Part shown: positions 1 through 8,120 of the stretch, one piece after another
Layout of the letters: each line of letters starts with the position of its first letter
Numbering within the stretch: the stretch's first letter is position 1
Source of the DNA: Pseudomonadota bacterium
GTDB taxonomy: Bacteria; Pseudomonadota; Alphaproteobacteria; Rhizobiales; Xanthobacteraceae
Length of the DNA: 19,854 bases
Assembly (NCBI GenBank): GCA_023423415.1
Contig: JAFAFP010000210.1
Location: 1-19,854, forward strand
Direction of reading: 5' to 3'
Program-made: the position numbers and the translations under genes
Notes under the pieces: generated by a model
Seen by the model: the letters and a program-made list of their open reading frames with translations, nothing else
Databases searched by the model: none
Told to the model about the DNA's origin: nothing

Positions 1-9
1 CAACTGGAC

Positions 10-1653
<1,644 letters not shown>

Positions 1654-1688
1654 TGTTGTGTGTCCTTAATAACTTGGGGCTGACCTGA

Positions 1689-2003
1689 TTAGGCGGCTTT
1701 CTTCTTCGCGGCGGTGCCTTCCAGCACGCCCATGATGTCGCTTTCCTTCATGATCAGGTATTCGACGCCGTCGATCTTGACCTCGGTGCCCGACCACTTG
1801 CCGAACAGCACTGTGTCGCCAGCCTTGACATCGAGGGGGGTGAGCTTGCCGGTCTCGTCGCGGCCGCCCGGGCCGACAGCGACGACTTCGCCCTGCTGCG
1901 GCTTTTCCTTGGCGGTGTCCGGAATAATGATGCCGCCGGCGGTCTTTTCATCGGATTCGATGCGCTTGACGACGACACGGTCGTGAAGCGGGCGGAACTT
2001 CAT
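1689..2003 (-). CDS. groES: 10 kDa co-chaperonin GroES
   Basis: GroES is the heptameric lid of the GroEL chamber. The 104-residue protein is of normal length. It starts MKFRPLHDRVVVKR, has the mobile-loop region SDEKTAGGIIIPDTAKEKP at about residues 17-35, and contains the VAVGPGGRDE turn. The ATG at 2003 has a near-perfect ribosome-binding site, AGGAGG (complement of 2010-2015), six nt upstream, consistent with very high expression. It is the first gene of the groES-groEL operon. The lysine/alanine-rich C terminus (AAKKKAA) is slightly longer than in Escherichia coli, as is common in alphaproteobacteria. Confidence 0.99.
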   Translation of the reverse strand: MKFRPLHDRVVVKRIESDEKTAGGIIIPDTAKEKPQQGEVVAVGPGGRDETGKLTPLDVKAGDTVLFGKWSGTEVKIDGVEYLIMKESDIMGVLEGTAAKKKAA

Positions 2004-2076
2004 GGGTATCCTCCTAGAATGATTGCAAGTGCGAAATTGGAGACTGAGAACCGGGTTGAGACCCCGGATGGCCGCG

Positions 2077-2104
2077 ATTTATGGCCAGCCAATCCGCTTG
2101 CAAG
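2077..2104 (-). promoter_or_regulatory. possible heat-shock-type promoter for groES-groEL
   Basis: On the minus strand, CTTG (2104-2101) is followed after 16-17 nt by CCATAAAT (2084-2077). This resembles alphaproteobacterial RpoH promoters (CTTG, about 17 nt, C-T/A-rich -10). It lies between the CIRCE-like element and the groES ribosome-binding site. No convincing sigma-70 -10 box sits at the right distance from the CTTGAC inside the operator, so this is the better candidate of the two. The call is by eye; the transcription start is unknown. A short hairpin (CCGGG 2051-2055 with CCCGG 2063-2067) would lie in the leader. Confidence 0.35.
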
Positions 2105-2121
2105 GGGTTTGACTGGAATTT

Positions 2122-2148
2122 TTAGCACTCGTCAAGAACGACTGCTAT
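2122..2148 (-). promoter_or_regulatory. CIRCE-type HrcA operator, imperfect
   Basis: The plus strand reads TTAGCACTC, nine nt, then GACTGCTAT. The HrcA operator consensus is TTAGCACTC-N9-GAGTGCTAA. The left half is perfect; the right half differs at two of nine positions (the third and the last). It lies about 120 nt upstream of the groES ATG, where HrcA repression of groESL operons acts. The spacer contains GTCAAG (2131-2136), which reads CTTGAC on the groES strand and could be a -35 element inside the operator. HrcA control is inferred from sequence and position; hrcA itself is not in the window. Confidence 0.75.
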
Positions 2149-2199
2149 CAGATTAGGAAAGGGTTAACGGACGCGGTCCGGCGTTTCTGTCAGCAGTCT

Positions 2200-2244
2200 T
2201 TTGAATTTGCTGCTAACACATTGATTTTAAGAAAGAAATTCAAA
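2200..2244. repeat. AT-rich 9-bp inverted repeat upstream of usg
   Basis: TTTGAATTT (2200-2208) and AAATTCAAA (2236-2244) are perfect 9-nt inverted arms separated by 27 nt. They sit in the roughly 310-base gap between groES and usg, in a locally AT-rich stretch. It could be part of the usg promoter or an operator. Apart from this and the groES control sites I see nothing else in the gap. Confidence 0.35.
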
Positions 2245-2313
2245 ATTCAGGCTTGTCAGCCCAAGTCGCCGGCCGGACACTTCATCCGCTGGGAATCACT
2301 TTTGAGGACTCAC

Positions 2314-2583
2314 ATGCTCTCAGAAGATTTCAAGAAGCAGGTGAAGGGCTACGGGCTGACGACGGCGGAAATTCTCTATCGGCGGCCGGACCACCCCTGG
2401 CTTCTGCAAACCTATGTCTGGCAGGATTACGATCTCTGTCCCGATTTTCCGGAGCTCAACCAATTTCTCCGCTTCTGGCAAAGGTCGATCGAAGGGGTCT
2501 TGCACACCGTGACGGTGGCGCATTCCCGGCTGATCAAGCCGTCGGAGATCCGGGCGATCGACGGGGTATTCCGGCTGCACTGA
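2314..2583 (+). CDS. usg: Usg family protein
   Basis: This 89-residue protein matches the Usg family, first named for a small gene next to trp genes in Caulobacter. Its biochemical role is not established. Recognition rests on the conserved run GLTTAEILYRRPDHP near the N terminus, LLQTYVWQDYDL around residues 30-41, and the FPELNQFLRFWQ and ARLIKP-like segments further on. The ATG at 2314 is preferred over a TTG start at 2221, because GAGG (2304-2307) lies six nt upstream and family homology begins here. It is transcribed away from groES and converges on the FAH-family gene, 37 nt away. No trp gene is in the window. Confidence 0.88.
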   Translation: MLSEDFKKQVKGYGLTTAEILYRRPDHPWLLQTYVWQDYDLCPDFPELNQFLRFWQRSIEGVLHTVTVAHSRLIKPSEIRAIDGVFRLH

Positions 2584-2620
2584 GGTCCCGCGTTCGCTGG
2601 ACTCGTGCGGCAGAGCCACT

Positions 2621-3544
2621 CTACCTCTCAGCGACGATTTTCGTCCGCAGCGACATGATGCCTTCGAAGGCAATCACCATGTCGTCGCCGGGCTTGAGAT
2701 AGAGTTCTGCCGCATTCGGTTGTCCAACCGCCACGCCACTCGGCGCACCCATGGCGATCAGATCGCCCGGCTGGAAGACGACATAGCGCGAGAAATGCTC
2801 GAGCACGTCGGCGATCTTGTAGAGATAGTCGCTGGTATGCGAACGCAGCCGCCGCTTTCCGTTGACGTCGCAAACGACCCACAGGTCGTTGGTATCCGGC
2901 ACTTCGTCCATCGTCAGGATGTAAGGGCCCGTCGGCGCGAAGCCCGGCATGTTCTTTGCTGTCCAGAAGCGGCTGCCTGATGCAACTTCGCGCTTCTGAA
3001 CTTCGCGGGCGCTGACGTCATTAGTGAGCGTGAAGCCGGCGATGTATTCCATCGCGTCTGCCTTCTTCACGCGATGTGCGCGCTTGCCGATGACGTAACA
3101 AAGCTCCGGTTCATAATCGAGCGTGGTGATGTCGTTCGGCTTCACCACCTCGTCGCCGTCGCCCGACATCGTATCGACCAGCTTGATGAAGCCGGTTGGC
3201 TCATTCGGGATCTCGGTCAGCATCTTGTTAGCGAGCAGTTCCTCGCGGTGCTTCTTGGTGTTCTTCCCGACACAGAAGAACTTAGAGGGATCGGGGATTG
3301 GCGGCAGGAACTTGACGTTGGACACCGGCACATAGAGCCCCTTGGCGTCTGCCGCATCGGCAAGCTCACTCAACGCCGACAGCGTTTGCGGACCCGTCGT
3401 CAGCGCGCTCTTGACGCTCGTAGCCGGAATGGGGCGGCGCAGTGCATTTGCCGCGCTTAACACGTCGATGACGCGATCGTCGCGAACGACACCGAAGCGG
3501 GGCTCGCCGTTGCGCGAACGGTCGATGAAAGTTGCAAGACGCAT
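2621..3544 (-). CDS. fumarylacetoacetate hydrolase (FAH) family protein
   Basis: This 307-residue protein belongs to the FAH fold family: metal-dependent C-C hydrolases, decarboxylases and isomerases, and acylpyruvases acting late in aromatic-compound breakdown. The catalytic domain runs from about residue 85 to the end. The metal site is visible as E145 and E147 (DYEPELCYVIG) plus D176 (TLTNDVSARE). The usual GTPxGV loop appears as GAPSGVAVG near 266-274. The first 80 residues are the normal N-terminal cap. The ATG at 3544 lies three nt after the stop of the upstream TctC gene, so the two are co-transcribed and probably translationally coupled; the upstream GGAG is rather far. The substrate cannot be deduced. 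Pairing with an orphan Bug receptor suggests a small organic acid. Confidence 0.9.
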   Translation of the reverse strand: MRLATFIDRSRNGEPRFGVVRDDRVIDVLSAANALRRPIPATSVKSALTTGPQTLSALSELADAADAKGLYVPVSNVKFLPPIPDPSKFFCVGKNTKKHREELLANKMLTEIPNEPTGFIKLVDTMSGDGDEVVKPNDITTLDYEPELCYVIGKRAHRVKKADAMEYIAGFTLTNDVSAREVQKREVASGSRFWTAKNMPGFAPTGPYILTMDEVPDTNDLWVVCDVNGKRRLRSHTSDYLYKIADVLEHFSRYVVFQPGDLIAMGAPSGVAVGQPNAAELYLKPGDDMVIAFEGIMSLRTKIVAER

Positions 3545-3547
3545 GAT

Positions 3548-4525
3548 TCACTTCGCTCCGGGCAGTTTGATGTCGTTGTCCTTGACCAGCTTGGTCCACT
3601 TGGCCACGTCGGTATTGATGTAGCGGCCGAATTCCTCGGGGGTCTGCGGCATGGGTTCGGCGCCGAGAATGGCGAGCTGAGCGTGGAACTCTTTCGTGTG
3701 CATGATGCCGACGATCGCTTCGTTGATCTGCTTGACAATCTCGGGCGGAGTCTTGGCCGGCGCCAGCAGACCGAACCAGCCGACGGATTCATATCCTGGC
3801 AGACCGCTCTCGGAGATCGTCGGTACGTCGGGATAAAATCGCGAACGCTTGCTGTCGGTCGATCCGATCGCCTTCAGCTTTCCAGCTTGAACGAATTCCT
3901 GAACAACCGGACCCGGTGCGAACATCATATCGATGCGTCCGCCGAGAAGGTCGCCTACGCCAGGTCCCGTGCCTTTGTAGGGGACATGCAGCATCTTGAT
4001 GCCGGCCTCGCTTTCGAACAGAACGCCGGACAGATGCGATGCGGCGCCGACACCGGATGAGCCATAGGTGAGGCTGCCCGGCTTCTCCTTGCTGATGCGG
4101 ATGATGTCGGCCGACGATTTCGCCGGCACGTTGGGATTGATCACAAGGAGATAGGGCGGGGCCGCGGCCACAGTGATCGGCGACAGATGCTTGTTGACGT
4201 CGAAGGGGCCTTCGCCACCCATCGATGACGCCGCGGCCATCAGCGCACCAGTGGAGGCCATCAACAATGTATAGCCGTCGGGCGTAGCCTGCACGACCGC
4301 ACGGGTGCCGAGTCCGCCGGACGCGCCGGGCTGGTTTTCGACAACGACCGGCTGTCCCCATTTTTCATTCAGCTTCTGGGCAACGACGCGGGCCAGCACG
4401 TCGGTTCCCCCGCCCGGAGCAAACGGCACGATGATCTTGACGGTGCGCTCCGGAAAGTTCGCGCCCCGCGCGGGTAACGTTGCAAGACTGGCCGCAAAAG
4501 CGAGCAGGATGGCTCGAAACCACAT
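3548..4525 (-). CDS. tripartite tricarboxylate transporter substrate-binding protein (Bug/TctC family)
   Basis: This is a periplasmic solute-binding receptor of the Bug (TctC) family, which binds carboxylates and other small organic ligands. The 325-residue length is normal. A signal peptide covers about residues 1-21 (hydrophobic core ILLAFAASLATL, then PARGA). The mature start NFPERTVKIIVPFAPGGGTDVLAR carries the family's ligand-loop signature PFAPGGGTD. The ATG at 4525 has GAGGA five to six nt upstream. It is the first gene of a two-gene unit with the FAH enzyme. No TctA or TctB membrane subunit is nearby. Such orphan Bug receptors are common in Bradyrhizobium-like and Bordetella-like genomes and may share transporters or act as sensors. 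The ligand is unknown. Confidence 0.93.
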   Translation of the reverse strand: MWFRAILLAFAASLATLPARGANFPERTVKIIVPFAPGGGTDVLARVVAQKLNEKWGQPVVVENQPGASGGLGTRAVVQATPDGYTLLMASTGALMAAASSMGGEGPFDVNKHLSPITVAAAPPYLLVINPNVPAKSSADIIRISKEKPGSLTYGSSGVGAASHLSGVLFESEAGIKMLHVPYKGTGPGVGDLLGGRIDMMFAPGPVVQEFVQAGKLKAIGSTDSKRSRFYPDVPTISESGLPGYESVGWFGLLAPAKTPPEIVKQINEAIVGIMHTKEFHAQLAILGAEPMPQTPEEFGRYINTDVAKWTKLVKDNDIKLPGAK

Positions 4526-4693
4526 GGCGTTTCCTCGAAAATGTTTCTTGTGGATGTATTGATCGTCTCGTAATCGCTAGTCAGCTCGCAAGTACAGCGG
4601 TGGTTCTGCATAACAGTCCGGCTTTTGCCGTCATAGCCAACAGGACAGCGTTGGTCTAAGGCCAGCGTCTCGCTCATTCGGCCGGGTATTCAT

Positions 4694-5848
4694 ATGAGCT
4701 ATCTGTTGTCCCGCTTCGCGCTGATGAGCGGGAATTTCGTCACCGGCATTTCCGTCCTCGCGCCCGCAGGGATGCTGAACGAGCTTTCGCAGGGCCTGAA
4801 CGTATCCATCCGCGACGCCGGACTTCTGGTCACGTACGGCGCGGTGATGCTGTGTTTTGCCTCGCCGATCGTGTCGTGGCTGACCACCAGGATCGGACGC
4901 CGGATGCTTTTGGCCGGTACGCTCGCTTTTGTTGGAATGGGACATATCGCGTCGGCTTTCGCCGACAGCTACGCGATGCTCCTCGCATTGCGGATCGCGA
5001 TCCTTGGCTTTGCCGCGATCTATACGCCACAAGCCGCGAGCACGATTTCCTTGATTGTGCCGGAGAAGCTGCGCGCCGGCGCGATTGCATTCGTCTTTCT
5101 CGGCTGGTCGCTCGCGATTGCCGTCGGACTGCCGATCATCACGGCGCTGGCGACACATTTCGGCTGGCGGGAAACCTATGTCGCGATCGGACTGGTTGCG
5201 GTGACGGCCGCTGTTTTGAATGCGGCAACATTGCCAAACGGACTGCGGGGACATCCGCTGTCGCTGCATAGTTTTGTGACGATCGCAAAAGACAAGACAC
5301 TGCTGCTGATCCTTCTGATCACGCTGTTTCAGATGTCAGGCCAGTTTGCGATCACGGTGTATTTGGCGCCGGTCCTGTCGAAGCTCGCCGATGCGGGGCC
5401 TGGCGCAGTCGGCACTTTCTTTTCATTGCTCGGCGTGGCTGGTCTGATCGGTAATGTCATTGCCACGAACGTCGTGGTGCGTGCAGGCGTGCAACGCACG
5501 CTCGGCGCTTTCATGATCGTTATGGCAACGGGCGGGCTGGTCTGGGCCTTTGGCGGGGGCACTCTGTCCGTCATGGCCGTGGGCATCTTCATCTTGGGGC
5601 TTGGCGTTACCGCCGCCAATTCGATGCAGCAGGCGCGGCTTGTCATGGCTGCGCCACTGTTGGCAAGTGCGACCGTCGCGCTCAACACGTCCGTTCTGTA
5701 TGTGGGGCAGGCGATCGGCTCGGCGGCGGCCGGACTGCTGTTCGCGAGCGAATTCTATCGGGCTATCGGCTTCGTCGCGGTTGGCTTTTTCTTCTGCGCA
5801 TTCGTCACGTTTCTGCTGACGCGTCAGCCGAAACGGCAGCATCAATAG
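4694..5848 (+). CDS. MFS transporter, DHA1-like
   Basis: This 384-residue protein has about twelve hydrophobic segments and is a major facilitator of the drug:H+ antiporter-1 type. The loop between TM2 and TM3 reads WLTTRIGRRMLL, the MFS motif A pattern. The TM5-type motif C region appears around GWSLAIAVGLPI. There is no N-terminal extension or soluble domain. It is divergent from the TctC gene across 168 bp, so it may export or import a related compound, but the link is positional only. The ATG at 4694 lacks a clear Shine-Dalgarno sequence. A short imperfect palindrome (CCAAC 4637-4641, GTTGG 4650-4654) in the intergenic gap could be an operator. The substrate is unknown. Confidence 0.9.
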   Translation: MSYLLSRFALMSGNFVTGISVLAPAGMLNELSQGLNVSIRDAGLLVTYGAVMLCFASPIVSWLTTRIGRRMLLAGTLAFVGMGHIASAFADSYAMLLALRIAILGFAAIYTPQAASTISLIVPEKLRAGAIAFVFLGWSLAIAVGLPIITALATHFGWRETYVAIGLVAVTAAVLNAATLPNGLRGHPLSLHSFVTIAKDKTLLLILLITLFQMSGQFAITVYLAPVLSKLADAGPGAVGTFFSLLGVAGLIGNVIATNVVVRAGVQRTLGAFMIVMATGGLVWAFGGGTLSVMAVGIFILGLGVTAANSMQQARLVMAAPLLASATVALNTSVLYVGQAIGSAAAGLLFASEFYRAIGFVAVGFFFCAFVTFLLTRQPKRQHQ

Positions 5849-5880
5849 CGCATCAGGTTGAAGAGAGACTTGGCGCCATT

Positions 5881-5896
5881 GTTCGCCGTCGCGAAC
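5881..5896. terminator. short hairpin between convergent genes
   Basis: GTTCGC (5881-5886), loop CGTC, GCGAAC (5891-5896) form a perfect six-bp stem. It lies between the convergent MFS and GGDEF genes, about 30 nt after one stop and 4 nt after the other. No T-run follows on either strand, so it is at best a weak bidirectional terminator. Confidence 0.3.
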
Positions 5897-5900
5897 GGCC

Positions 5901-7091
5901 TCACGATTCCGCGGCGACTTTGGGAAGCATGGTCAGCGGTGGCCTGCCGGGTTCGATCCGGTTGCGGCCCTTTTGCTTGGCACGATAGAGCGCAGCATCG
6001 GCAACCATATAGAGCGCATCGAAATCATATCCGGCTTGCTTTGCGGACGCCGTTCCAATGCTGACCGTGCCTCCGATCGAATGGCCGTCCACGTTTTGCG
6101 CTGCATCGGCGAAGGCGTCACGGACACGCTCGGCGATATCAACTGCGGTTTCCGCATTCACGGTCGGAAGCAGCGCGACGAATTCCTCTCCGCCGACGCG
6201 GCCGATCAGATCAAGCGGCCGCAGCGTGTGTGCGAGCGTTTGGCTGAAGACGATCAGCACATGATCTCCGGCGCGGTGACCGAACCTGTCGTTGATGCTT
6301 TTGAAATTGTCGAGATCGAACAGCAGCAGAGTGAGCGGCGTATGGTCAGCTTTTGAACGCGCAATCACGCGGTCCGCGCGTTCGGTGAAGCCGCGGCGAT
6401 TGGCGATACCAGTCAACGGGTCGAGATTGGCTGCACGGCGCTGGTTCGACTCGGCGCGTTCCTTGGTCATCGCCATCAGCAGGAATGCCAACGCCATTGC
6501 ATAGAATAGCGGGCCGAAAAACATCACGAGGGAGGCCCAGGAGTCGGGAGCCTTTGCGCCCACCGGAAACGGCATCGATGCGATGACGGGAATACGAACC
6601 AGAAAAAACAGGCCGTGCAGGCCAACGATGGCTATGACGGGCCAGCGCGATATCAATCCGTCATTGCGATGCCGCCAGAGTTCCCAAACAAACAACGAAC
6701 AATAGCTTAAGATAATTGTGGATCCGAGAGCGATGCGGGTCGGAAGGGATTCCATAAATGCGGCGAAGTGGCAGGCCAGTAACCAGATCGCCGCTCCCGC
6801 AAAGGCGCATAAAAGGGCCGGTTTACGCTCTTCAAAAACCCGGGCGCCGGTCCACAAGAGGCCATAAGCGAGAGTGTAAAGCACATTACAAATGACGATC
6901 GACCAGAGATCGGGAATCTGACCGCGAAGGCCGAACAGGGCTGTCGCCGGGGCGAACAGCAGGAAGGAGCAACCCCACCAAGCCAAAGCCCAAGTCTGGC
7001 GGCTTTGCAGCCACGCAAACAGCAGAAGGAGCCCGCCGAGCCCCAGCATCAAGACGGTAATGACGAACAGCGTGGCCAGATCGAGCGTCAC
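5901..7091 (-). CDS. membrane GGDEF diguanylate cyclase
   Basis: This 396-residue protein probably makes cyclic di-GMP from two GTP at the inner membrane. The N-terminal half has about seven hydrophobic segments (roughly residues 5-27, 33-54, 62-83, 92-113, 119-138, 150-170 and 186-208), an uncharacterised seven-TM sensor region. The GGDEF domain follows from about residue 222 (LDPLTGIANRRGF). The active-site signature is GGEEF at 300-304. The product-inhibition I-site RxxD is present as RPLD at 291-294, the expected five residues upstream. The start is GTG at 7091, supported by AGGA seven nt upstream. The gene stands alone, with 175 bp to the SDR gene upstream of it. The stimulus sensed cannot be deduced. 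Confidence 0.93.
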   Translation of the reverse strand: MTLDLATLFVITVLMLGLGGLLLLFAWLQSRQTWALAWWGCSFLLFAPATALFGLRGQIPDLWSIVICNVLYTLAYGLLWTGARVFEERKPALLCAFAGAAIWLLACHFAAFMESLPTRIALGSTIILSYCSLFVWELWRHRNDGLISRWPVIAIVGLHGLFFLVRIPVIASMPFPVGAKAPDSWASLVMFFGPLFYAMALAFLLMAMTKERAESNQRRAANLDPLTGIANRRGFTERADRVIARSKADHTPLTLLLFDLDNFKSINDRFGHRAGDHVLIVFSQTLAHTLRPLDLIGRVGGEEFVALLPTVNAETAVDIAERVRDAFADAAQNVDGHSIGGTVSIGTASAKQAGYDFDALYMVADAALYRAKQKGRNRIEPGRPPLTMLPKVAAES

Positions 7092-7213
7092 GCCAAGTTC
7101 CTATCCAATATTACGAGCGGAAGATCTCTTTAGCTTGGTCGGCAACACGGCCGCAAGCTTGGCACCAAGTGCTTAAATAACAGACAAAACGGCGGGAATG
7201 CCGCGCAATTCGC

Positions 7214-7246
7214 TGGTACGGAGCGTTACGATGCCGCTCCGTACCA
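7214..7246 (-). terminator. strong hairpin downstream of the SDR gene
   Basis: TGGTACGGAGCG (7214-7225) and CGCTCCGTACCA (7235-7246) form a perfect 12-bp stem with a 9-nt loop. It begins 20 nt beyond the SDR stop codon, so it probably terminates or protects the SDR transcript. The minus-strand sequence after it has no U-run, so it is not a textbook intrinsic terminator. It also lies upstream of the GGDEF gene and may separate the two units. Confidence 0.5.
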
Positions 7247-7266
7247 AATCAGGGTTGCGTGCTGGC

Positions 7267-8019
7267 TCAGCCGCGTCCTTCGAACGGCATCTTGGTCGCC
7301 TTCACCGTCATGAACAGCACGTTCGATTCGAGCGACAGGCTCGCCATGTAGCTGACGGCGCGGCCGACATCCTCGACCGCCATGCGATCTTCCGCCCGGG
7401 TCGATCCATCCGGCTGGAGCATGCCTTGTGTCATGCGTTCGGTCAGAGCGGAGACGGCATTGCCGATGTCGATCTGGCCGCAGGCGATGTCATAGGCCCG
7501 CCCGTCCAGTGCGCTGGACTTGGTGAGGCCGGTGATGGCGTGCTTGGTCGCCGTATAGGCAACTGTCAAAGGTCGCGGCGTGTGCGCCGAAATCGAACCG
7601 TTATTGATGATACGACCGCCGCGCGGGTTCTGCGCCTTCATGATCTTGAAGGCTTCCTGCGTGCAGAGGAACGGCGCGGTCAGGTTTGTATTCACGACCG
7701 ATTGCCACGTGTCGAAAGGCAGGTCTTCCAGCGGCAAGGCTGGCGCGCCGATGCCAGCGTTGTTGAAGAGAAGGTCGAGTCGGCCGAACGCCTCCTTCAC
7801 CTTGGCGAACAGCGCCAAAATCTGGGCCGGATCGGCGAGGTCGGTCGGCACCACCAGTGTCTTACGCCCGATCGCCGCGCCTTCCTTGGCCACTTCGTCG
7901 AGCGGTTCCTTGCGGCGGCCGGCCAGCACCATGTCGAAGCCGTCCTTCATCAGGGCAAGTGCAGCCGCACGTCCGATACCCGACCCAGCGCCTGTCACCA
8001 GCGCAACCTTCGCCGCCAT
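7267..8019 (-). CDS. SDR family NAD(P)-dependent oxidoreductase
   Basis: This 250-residue classical short-chain dehydrogenase/reductase interconverts alcohols and ketones with NAD(P)H. The nucleotide-binding motif TGAGSGIG is at 9-16, NNAG at 86-89, and the catalytic triad is S142, Y155 and K159 (YTATK). The basic pair RR at 35-36, after the second beta strand, hints at NADP preference. The ATG at 8019 has GGAG six to seven nt upstream. It lies 101 bp downstream of the GGDEF-EAL gene on the same strand and is followed by a strong hairpin. The substrate is not predictable from sequence, and neighbours give no pathway. Confidence 0.93.
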   Translation of the reverse strand: MAAKVALVTGAGSGIGRAAALALMKDGFDMVLAGRRKEPLDEVAKEGAAIGRKTLVVPTDLADPAQILALFAKVKEAFGRLDLLFNNAGIGAPALPLEDLPFDTWQSVVNTNLTAPFLCTQEAFKIMKAQNPRGGRIINNGSISAHTPRPLTVAYTATKHAITGLTKSSALDGRAYDIACGQIDIGNAVSALTERMTQGMLQPDGSTRAEDRMAVEDVGRAVSYMASLSLESNVLFMTVKATKMPFEGRG

Positions 8020-8120
8020 TCCGATCTCCCGCTATCCCGATTGCTCACCCACATTGGGGCGGCCATCCTACGGATTAGCGAAGTCTCCGCAATGCCTGTG
8101 GCGCCGAAAGACTGCGGTGG

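Noticed and set aside
4631..5269. 212-codon minus-strand frame opposite the MFS gene
   Set aside because: It is highly charged and of low complexity, and it is antisense to clear transmembrane coding sequence.
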